The notes below the pieces were generated by a model. The model made no database searches, was not told the origin of the DNA, and was given only the letters and a program-made list of their open reading frames with translations. A stretch of DNA of 64,000 nt from Tenacibaculum sp. M341. GTDB taxonomy: Bacteria > Bacteroidota > Bacteroidia > Flavobacteriales > Flavobacteriaceae. Below, piece by piece: positions 58,500 to 64,000 of the stretch; positions within the stretch are counted from its first letter, which is position 1, and the number at the start of each line of letters is the position of its first letter. The stretch spans positions 186,001 to 250,000 of the forward strand of contig NZ_SJXJ01000006.1 of assembly GCF_004337695.1 (NCBI RefSeq). Reading direction: 5' to 3'. Made by a program: the position numbers and the translations under genes.

Positions 58500-59861
58500 A
58501 TGGCTAAAACCAAAACAACTTTTTTTTGTCAGAATTGTGGTACACAGCATGCACAATGGACAGGGCAATGTAATGTGTGTAAACAATGGAATACAATTGT
58601 AGAAGAAGTAATTCAGAAAGAAGAAAAGAGAAATTGGAAAACACCGTCAAATACCGAGAAAAAAGTATCTAGACCTTTAAGAGTTCAAGAAATAGAATTT
58701 AATGCAGAGGAACGAGTTGTAACCAGAAATAAAGAGTTAGATAATGTTTTAGGAGGTGGATTGGTAAAAGGTTCTGTTGTGTTGTTAGGAGGAGAACCAG
58801 GTGTAGGTAAATCAACCTTATTATTGCAAGTTGCTTTGCAAATTACTCAAAAGGTATTATATGTTTCTGGTGAAGAGAGTCAATCTCAAATTAAAATGAG
58901 AGCAGAACGTTTAGATAATGCAAATTCAGATTGTTTGATTTTGACAGAAACGAATACGCAACGCATTTTTAAAAGTATAGAGGAAGTTCAGCCAGATGTT
59001 TTAGTAATTGATTCTATTCAAACTTTACATACAAATTCTATTGAAGCTTCGCCTGGAAGTATTTCTCAGATTAGAGAAACGTCTGCTGAGTTGATAAAAT
59101 TTGCAAAAGAAACCAGTACTCCTGTTTTACTGATTGGTCATATAAACAAAGAAGGGCATATTGCTGGACCAAAGATTTTAGAACATATGGTAGATGTGGT
59201 GTTACAGTTTGAAGGAGATAGAAATCATACCTATAGAATTTTACGTGCACAGAAAAACAGATTTGGTTCTACAGCCGAGTTAGGTATTTACGAAATGTTA
59301 TCTGATGGGTTGCGAGAAGTTACCAATCCTTCAGAAATTTTAATATCAAAAAAAGATACAGATTTAAGTGGAACAGCCATTGCATCTACTTTAGAAGGAG
59401 TTCGTCCTTTAATGATTGAAATTCAGGCATTGGTTAGTACTGCAGTTTATGGTACACCACAACGTTCTACAACTGGATATAATCTGAAACGATTAAATAT
59501 GATTTTAGCAGTTTTAGAGAAGCGAGCAGGTTTTAAGTTAGGTGCAAAAGATGTGTTTTTAAATATTACTGGAGGTATAAATATTGATGATCCAGCAATT
59601 GATTTAGCGGTGGTTGCGGCTATTTTATCATCAAATCAAGATATGGCAATTAATCCGAATGTATGTTTTGCAGCAGAGGTTGGTTTGGCAGGAGAGATTC
59701 GTCCAGTATCAAAAATAGATCAGCGAATTGTAGAAGCTGAAAAGTTAGGGTATAAAACATTTGTAACGTCTAAATACAATAAAATAACCTCTAAGAATCA
59801 TTCCATACGAGTGTTGCTTGTTGGTAAAATAGAAGAGGCTTTTGCTACTTTGTTCGCTTAA
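58500..59861 (+). CDS. radA: DNA repair protein RadA
   Basis: A 453-residue RecA-like helicase that extends joints during homologous recombination. N-terminal zinc finger CQNCGTQHAQWTGQCNVCKQW, Walker A GGEPGVGKST, the RadA-specific KNRFGS motif (AQKNRFGSTAELGIYEM) and a C-terminal Lon-like domain (LKRLNMILAVLEKRAGFKLGAKDVFLNITGG) are all present. The gene stops 4 bp inside the convergent DUF1501 gene. Confidence 0.97.
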   Translation: MAKTKTTFFCQNCGTQHAQWTGQCNVCKQWNTIVEEVIQKEEKRNWKTPSNTEKKVSRPLRVQEIEFNAEERVVTRNKELDNVLGGGLVKGSVVLLGGEPGVGKSTLLLQVALQITQKVLYVSGEESQSQIKMRAERLDNANSDCLILTETNTQRIFKSIEEVQPDVLVIDSIQTLHTNSIEASPGSISQIRETSAELIKFAKETSTPVLLIGHINKEGHIAGPKILEHMVDVVLQFEGDRNHTYRILRAQKNRFGSTAELGIYEMLSDGLREVTNPSEILISKKDTDLSGTAIASTLEGVRPLMIEIQALVSTAVYGTPQRSTTGYNLKRLNMILAVLEKRAGFKLGAKDVFLNITGGINIDDPAIDLAVVAAILSSNQDMAINPNVCFAAEVGLAGEIRPVSKIDQRIVEAEKLGYKTFVTSKYNKITSKNHSIRVLLVGKIEEAFATLFA

Positions 59862-61048
59862 ATAAAGTTTAATGTTGAAAATTGATTGTTGAGAATTTTA
59901 GCATTGTCTATTTGTAGCCACTTGTCTAAAATGGTTGCATATACTTCTCTAAAATCAATTGTAAATTTTAAATCACCATTACTATCTAAGTTTTGTAAGT
60001 TAGGTAGCGGATTGTATAAGCCTGCTTTTTTTAAGTTTTTTCCAATAATAAAAACATTATTAGCGGTTCCATGATCTGTACCTCTAGAACCATTTTGTTT
60101 TACGCGTCTACCGAATTCAGAAAACGTAAAAATCAAAGTATCGTCTAAAGCGTTATTGTTTTGTAAATCGTTTACAAAAACATTCATGCTTTCAGCATAT
60201 GTTTCTAGTAATTTAGCTTGCCTGTTTTGTTGATTCGCATGTGTATCAAAACCACTTAAAGCAGCGTAATATACCTCAGTTTCTAGTCCAGAAGTGATGA
60301 ATTCAGAAATGGTTTTTAATTGTTTACCAAAAATGTTTTTTGGATAATTAGCCTTTGATGAAGTTGTTTTACTTTTTTCATAAATATAATTAGCAGACGA
60401 TCTAGCATTTATCATTGTATTGTATAGATAACCTAAATTATGCTCATCTAAATGAGTGTTTTTGGCTTGTAGTAATTTATCGAAAAAAGGTTGTTTTAAT
60501 AATTTATAAAAAAGATTAGGGTTTGTAATTGCTAAACCATTTTGAGATTCTCCTTTTAACATTAATGAAAGACTTTCATCAACTTCAATAGCTTTGTATG
60601 ATTGTGCTTTATTAATATCTAAATATCTTCCAATCCATCCTGTTTGTAAAAATTCATCACTATTACTAGCGGTTTGCCAAATGTCGGTTGATCTAAAATG
60701 AGAGCGATTCGGATTTGGATATCCTACATTGTTTATGATACTAAGATAGCCTTTGTCATAAAGATTTTTTAATGGTTTTAAACTAGGGTGAAAACCAACT
60801 TCGTCGTTTAAATTAAGTAGTTCGTTTTTCGATATCGCTATTTGTTGTCTATTTTGATAATATAAATCGTTTCTAAAAGAAACAACAGTGTTTAAACCAT
60901 CATTTCCTCCTTTTAACTGAATAATGATTAGTTTTTTACCGTTAAAACCTTTGATGCTGTTTGTTTCTAATGCTTTTAAAAATTGAGGGGCTAAAAACAT
61001 TCCTCCAGTGGCAAGTGATGTTCTTTTTATAAAATTTCTTCTTTTCAT
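59858..61048 (-). CDS. DUF1501 protein (Tat-exported, sulfatase/alkaline-phosphatase-like fold)
   Basis: A 396-residue exported protein with a twin-arginine signal MKRRNFIKRTSLATGGMFLAPQFLKAL. It carries the DUF1501 landmarks LIIIQLKGGNDGLNTVVSFRNDLYY (metal site region), SHFRSTDIWQTAS, LSGFDTHANQQNRQAKLLETYAESM, IFTFSEFGRRVKQNGSRGTDHGTANNVFIIG. It is the usual partner of DUF1800, whose gene lies 10 nt upstream in the same orientation. The pair is widespread in Bacteroidota and other phyla; function unknown, periplasmic role likely. Overlaps radA's end by 4 bp. Confidence 0.93.
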   Translation of the reverse strand: MKRRNFIKRTSLATGGMFLAPQFLKALETNSIKGFNGKKLIIIQLKGGNDGLNTVVSFRNDLYYQNRQQIAISKNELLNLNDEVGFHPSLKPLKNLYDKGYLSIINNVGYPNPNRSHFRSTDIWQTASNSDEFLQTGWIGRYLDINKAQSYKAIEVDESLSLMLKGESQNGLAITNPNLFYKLLKQPFFDKLLQAKNTHLDEHNLGYLYNTMINARSSANYIYEKSKTTSSKANYPKNIFGKQLKTISEFITSGLETEVYYAALSGFDTHANQQNRQAKLLETYAESMNVFVNDLQNNNALDDTLIFTFSEFGRRVKQNGSRGTDHGTANNVFIIGKNLKKAGLYNPLPNLQNLDSNGDLKFTIDFREVYATILDKWLQIDNAKILNNQFSTLNFI

Positions 61049-61058
61049 CTTATATGTT

Positions 61059-62432
61059 TTAACAGAGTTGGAATTCAGGTAAAGAAAGTAATTGTATGCA
61101 AAAATCCTTTTTAGAAGAATTTTGAAGTTCGTTTAATACATTTTTCGCGTTTTCACTTACTGTGCTCGTAATAATGAAACTCAATAACTCTTTGTTACTA
61201 ATGTTTTGATAGTTTTTCTCAAAAACAGTCCATTTTGGAATTGTTTTGATGTATGCTCTTTTTCGTAGCTTTTTGTCTTTTAAATTGACAACTTCACTTT
61301 TAAAATCACCTTTTTCAGAATAATTAATTTCGGCATTATTTAATAATATTGAAGGCAAGCGTAGTCTTGTAATTATGGTATTACTATCAATCCAACCTTT
61401 TCCCTCTTTCCATCCTGCTACATTTGGTGGATTTAAAAGTGTTTGACCTAAAGTTCTTTGAACCAATAAATGTTGTTTCTTTTTTTCAAAAGAGAATGGA
61501 ACGATTTTATGAATACTAGCAAGTAAATCTATTGGAGATTTTATTTTATTGCCTATGTTGTTTGCGTCATAAAACCAATCTGATAGTAAAACATGTTTTA
61601 TAACCGTTTCTATATTGTAATTAGGATAAAAAACAGCAACCATTTCATTAACATGATCTTCGTTAATTTGTTCGTTTACAAAATGAGCATATAGTTTTTT
61701 ACAGATAAATTGAGCGCATTGGGTTTGTTTTAGAATAATGTCTATAATGTCGTCTCCGTTAAAATTTCCCTTTTCATTAAAAAAAGATTTTTCACCTGTA
61801 TCGTGTTGTCTTTGTTTTAGTTTGAAATCTCCTTTGAAATTATGATTATATCCAGTGAAAGCTCTGGCACTTTCTTTAATATCTCTTTCTGTATAATTTC
61901 CTTGACCTAATGTAAATAACTCCATTAATTCGCGAGCAAAATTTTCATTAGGACTGTTTTTTCTATTTTGTTTATTGTTGAGGTATTTGAGCATTGAAGA
62001 TTCTTTGGAAACCAATTTTGTAAAAGTTCTAAAATTCCCTAAAGCCTGTGCTCGTAATAAATTGTTGAATTTTAATATGTGAAGTGTGTTGTTGTCTTTA
62101 CAAACAAAATGATTTGCCCAAAACAACGTCATTTTTTCTCTTAAAACCTCTTTAGGGTTAAATATTCTGTTTAACCATATTTTATTTAGTTCCTTAACTT
62201 TTTTACGGTTAAGTTTCATTAACTCTTTTTTCCTTTTTTTGTTTTTTAGTGTTGCTTTTGAAACATTGTTTAAAAAGGAAAGGTCTATTTCTAAAGGAGT
62301 AACTTGTTTAGATTCACTAAATAAATCTTCAACTATCTCTTTTTTAGATTTTCTTTTTAATGCATTTAATTCGTTAGGTGTAATACCAAAACCAATTCTA
62401 TTGTATAAATGTAAAACATGTGTTGTTTTCAT
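61059..62432 (-). CDS. DUF1800 protein
   Basis: A 457-residue protein with the start at the ATG 62432 (MKTTHVLHLYNRIGFGITPNELNALKRKSKKEIVEDLF); an ATG at 62453 would add seven residues. DUF1800 landmarks: LTLFWANHFVCKDN-type segment (REKMTLFWANHFVCK), NFARELMELFTLGQGNYTERDIKESARAFTGYNHN, FICKKLYAHFVNEQI, KSPIDLLASIHKIVPF and LLNPPNVAGWKEGKGWIDS. It has no obvious signal peptide. It precedes the DUF1501 gene by 10 nt, forming the common pair of unknown function. Confidence 0.93.
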   Translation of the reverse strand: MKTTHVLHLYNRIGFGITPNELNALKRKSKKEIVEDLFSESKQVTPLEIDLSFLNNVSKATLKNKKRKKELMKLNRKKVKELNKIWLNRIFNPKEVLREKMTLFWANHFVCKDNNTLHILKFNNLLRAQALGNFRTFTKLVSKESSMLKYLNNKQNRKNSPNENFARELMELFTLGQGNYTERDIKESARAFTGYNHNFKGDFKLKQRQHDTGEKSFFNEKGNFNGDDIIDIILKQTQCAQFICKKLYAHFVNEQINEDHVNEMVAVFYPNYNIETVIKHVLLSDWFYDANNIGNKIKSPIDLLASIHKIVPFSFEKKKQHLLVQRTLGQTLLNPPNVAGWKEGKGWIDSNTIITRLRLPSILLNNAEINYSEKGDFKSEVVNLKDKKLRKRAYIKTIPKWTVFEKNYQNISNKELLSFIITSTVSENAKNVLNELQNSSKKDFCIQLLSLPEFQLC

Positions 62433-62473
62433 ATAATTAAGACCTTTTTGCATTTAAAAGGTTTAATATAAAA

Positions 62474-62504
62474 CAAAAAACCGTGCATTTTGCACGGTTT
62501 TTTG
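62474..62504 (-). terminator. Terminator after the hemD-like gene
   Basis: AAAAAACCGTGCA and TGCACGGTTTTTT flank a short loop. It lies between the uroporphyrinogen-III synthase gene and the DUF1800 gene, both on the minus strand, so the DUF1800 promoter must lie downstream of it. Confidence 0.87.
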
Positions 62505-62527
62505 TTATTTGATTTGGTAAGAAAAAG

Positions 62528-63274
62528 TTATTTCTTATTTACATCTTTAATATACTTTTCTAAAGCCATTGTCATAGATGGAGTTTCTGGAGTTGGAGCA
62601 GCAATGTCTACTCTTAAACCTCTAGATTCAACTGCTTTAATAGTTGAGTTTCCAAATACGGCAATACGTGTATTGTTTTGTTTGAACTCTGGGAAGTTTT
62701 TAAATAAACTGTCAATACCAGAAGGGCTAAAAAACACTAAAACATCGTAAAATACGTTTTCAAGATCAGATAAATCACTTACAACAGTTCTGTATAATTC
62801 AGCTCTTTTCCAGTCAACTTTCAACTTGTCTAATTCATTAGGAATTAGAGGTTTTAACTTGTCTGAACAAGGTAGTAAGAATTTTTCGTCTTTGTGTTTT
62901 TTAATTAATTTGGTTAATTCAGGAAAAGTACGTGTACCAACATAAATTTTACGTTTACGATACACCACATATTTTTGAAGGTAGTATGCCACAGCTTCAG
63001 ACTGACAGAAGTATTTCATGTCATCAGGAACCGTAAAACGCATTTCTTCAGCAATTCTGAAAAAGTGATCTACAGCATTTCTACTGGTTAAAATGATTGC
63101 CGAAAAATTGTTTAAATCAATTTTCTGTGTACGTACTTCCTTCGCAGGAATACCTTCTACATGAATAAAAGACCTAAAATCAACTTTTACTTTTTGTTTT
63201 TCAGCTAAATCAAAATAAGGCGAAGTTTCTGATTTTGGTGCTGGTTGTGATACTAAAATTGTTTTCACTTTCAT
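62528..63274 (-). CDS. hemD: Uroporphyrinogen-III synthase
   Basis: Converts hydroxymethylbilane to uroporphyrinogen III in heme synthesis. The 248-residue product shows the loose HemD pattern: MKVKTILVSQPAPKSETSPYFDLAEKQKVKVDF, IILTSRNAVDHFFRI (SRNAV motif), KYFCQSEAVAYYLQKY, FLLPCSDKLKPLIPNEL, DVLVFFSPSGIDSLFKNFPEF (FSPSG motif) and RIAVFGNSTIKAVESRGLRVDIAAPTPETPSMTMAL. It lies 12 nt downstream of the DUF4271 gene, the usual flavobacterial neighbour. Confidence 0.92.
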   Translation of the reverse strand: MKVKTILVSQPAPKSETSPYFDLAEKQKVKVDFRSFIHVEGIPAKEVRTQKIDLNNFSAIILTSRNAVDHFFRIAEEMRFTVPDDMKYFCQSEAVAYYLQKYVVYRKRKIYVGTRTFPELTKLIKKHKDEKFLLPCSDKLKPLIPNELDKLKVDWKRAELYRTVVSDLSDLENVFYDVLVFFSPSGIDSLFKNFPEFKQNNTRIAVFGNSTIKAVESRGLRVDIAAPTPETPSMTMALEKYIKDVNKK

Positions 63275-63286
63275 AAAACTTTCTCT

Positions 63287-63922
63287 TTAAGTCGTTGTTG
63301 TTTTATAAATAATTAGCAAAGGAGCTAATTCGAGGGTGCAAAAGTACAAAATAAAATAGAAGAAGTTATTAAAAATCAGCTTTTTGTTGTTTTTGATGAT
63401 AAGAATCGCCCTAAAACTCAGTAATAAAATGCTAAAAATGAATAAAATATTGAAGTTGTAATAACAATATTGAGAAAATATTAGTACAGGAAATAGCCAT
63501 AATCCCATATTATACAAATATCCTGTTTTTGAAAAGAGAAAATATTTGATTTCTTCGTCAATTGATAAAATTGCAGCTATAGTGATGCTTAAGAGATATT
63601 TTAAAATTACTACACTAAGTAATACTCCTAAAATTATTAAGAATAACGAAATATTAAATTCGTTAGTTTTTGCATAAATAAAAGTGAATGCTAATGAGTA
63701 GGTAATTACAGAGAATGAGAATAACAAAATGTTAAAAGCTGTAAAAACAGAAGGGTTTTTATCCACTCTTTTTTCAATAAAACCTTGAGAGAAAAAAGCT
63801 AAAGAATACCCTAAAAGTAACTTTGGTTTATATAGTTTCATTAATGCTACTAGCACAAAGGCAACCACAAAAATGAGTGTTATCCAGTCGTTAGATATAA
63901 AAGTTCGTTGAAGAATTTCCAT
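63287..63922 (-). CDS. DUF4271 membrane protein
   Basis: A 211-residue polytopic membrane protein starting MEILQRTFISNDWITLIFVVAFVLVALMKLYKPKLLLGYSLAFF, with about six TM helices and ending LELAPLLIIYKTTTT. The N-terminal SNDWITL and the LELAPLLIIYK end are DUF4271 signatures. It sits directly upstream of hemD, a conserved pairing in flavobacteria, probably cotranscribed. Function unknown. The start at 63922 is chosen over 63949, which would extend into the leader. A -7 box TAATTTTG lies 24 nt upstream. Confidence 0.9.
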   Translation of the reverse strand: MEILQRTFISNDWITLIFVVAFVLVALMKLYKPKLLLGYSLAFFSQGFIEKRVDKNPSVFTAFNILLFSFSVITYSLAFTFIYAKTNEFNISLFLIILGVLLSVVILKYLLSITIAAILSIDEEIKYFLFSKTGYLYNMGLWLFPVLIFSQYCYYNFNILFIFSILLLSFRAILIIKNNKKLIFNNFFYFILYFCTLELAPLLIIYKTTTT

Positions 63923-63946
63923 TGTAAATAAGAGAAATTTATAACA

Positions 63947-63954
63947 CAAAATTA
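63947..63954 (-). promoter_or_regulatory. -7 box TAATTTTG of the DUF4271-hemD operon
   Basis: TAATTTTG on the minus strand matches the -7 consensus and ends 24 nt before the ATG at 63922. Confidence 0.5.
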
Positions 63955-63968
63955 GGAATAAATTAATG

Positions 63969-63976
63969 TATCTTTG
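63969..63976 (+). promoter_or_regulatory. -7 box TATCTTTG of a gene beyond the window
   Basis: TATCTTTG on the plus strand fits the -7 consensus and points to a divergent gene starting after 64000. Confidence 0.4.
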
Positions 63977-64000
63977 CGGTAATTTTTTCTAAAATTATAA

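Overview
The window is AT-rich chromosomal DNA from a member of the Bacteroidota, almost certainly family Flavobacteriaceae (a marine Tenacibaculum- or Polaribacter-like organism is my guess; genus is inference). The evidence is direct. Many starts are preceded by the Bacteroidota sigma-A signature TTG-N19/20-TAnnTTTG and almost none by Shine-Dalgarno sequences. The gene content includes DUF4270, DUF4271, DUF4286, DUF3109 and DUF2589 proteins, a TonB-dependent receptor with a carboxypeptidase-like plug extension, the three-subunit SdhCAB type, a GSII plus GSIII glutamine synthetase pair, and lipoproteins with S/C lipoboxes.

Layout. 1-8 kb: UPF0104 flippase-like gene (partial), panD and panC on the minus strand, then on the plus strand a short GT5 starch-synthase-like protein, a DUF4270 lipoprotein and glmS; an EEP-family nuclease and prfA follow on the minus strand. 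8-17.6 kb: aspS, small lipoproteins and TPR proteins, an M23 peptidase, DUF4286, serS, ribF, and a 47-residue protein with a sigma-54-type promoter. 17.7-29 kb: a TonB receptor with an SGNH surface lipoprotein, DUF3109, MarC, a small flavoprotein, a LytS/LytTR two-component pair facing a thioredoxin-like gene, DUF1573 and a Ca/Na exchanger. 29-36 kb: a gene-poor stretch, tRNA-Arg(ACG), a serine hydrolase, an AraC-type membrane regulator, a coiled-coil protein and glyS.

36-46 kb is the accessory-looking part. It holds an OmpA/helix-hairpin-helix pair, a 900-residue fibre-like protein with internal duplication and a broken second copy of its N-terminus, a CHAP/TIGR02594-type cell-wall hydrolase, and a three-gene DUF2589 operon. 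All of these lie next to a divergent HTH-S24 (LexA/CI-like) regulator. The promoters of the hydrolase and of the DUF2589 operon share the same spacing and a closely similar 20-bp operator-like element, so they look like one regulon. This is the best candidate for an undescribed system.

46-64 kb: a Cys-rich lipoprotein with a ZU5/CILP-like domain, sdhCAB, divergent GSII and GSIII genes with twin ACCCC-N10-GGGGT dyads over their -33 boxes, a GNAT and a PurM-like enzyme. Then comes a type II restriction-modification cassette (controller, m5C methyltransferase, NgoPII-family endonuclease that appears frameshifted near its C-terminus), followed by radA, the DUF1501/DUF1800 pair, uroporphyrinogen-III synthase and DUF4271. 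No IS element, CRISPR array, rRNA or integrase was seen. No database search was run, so family names come from recognition of the sequences.
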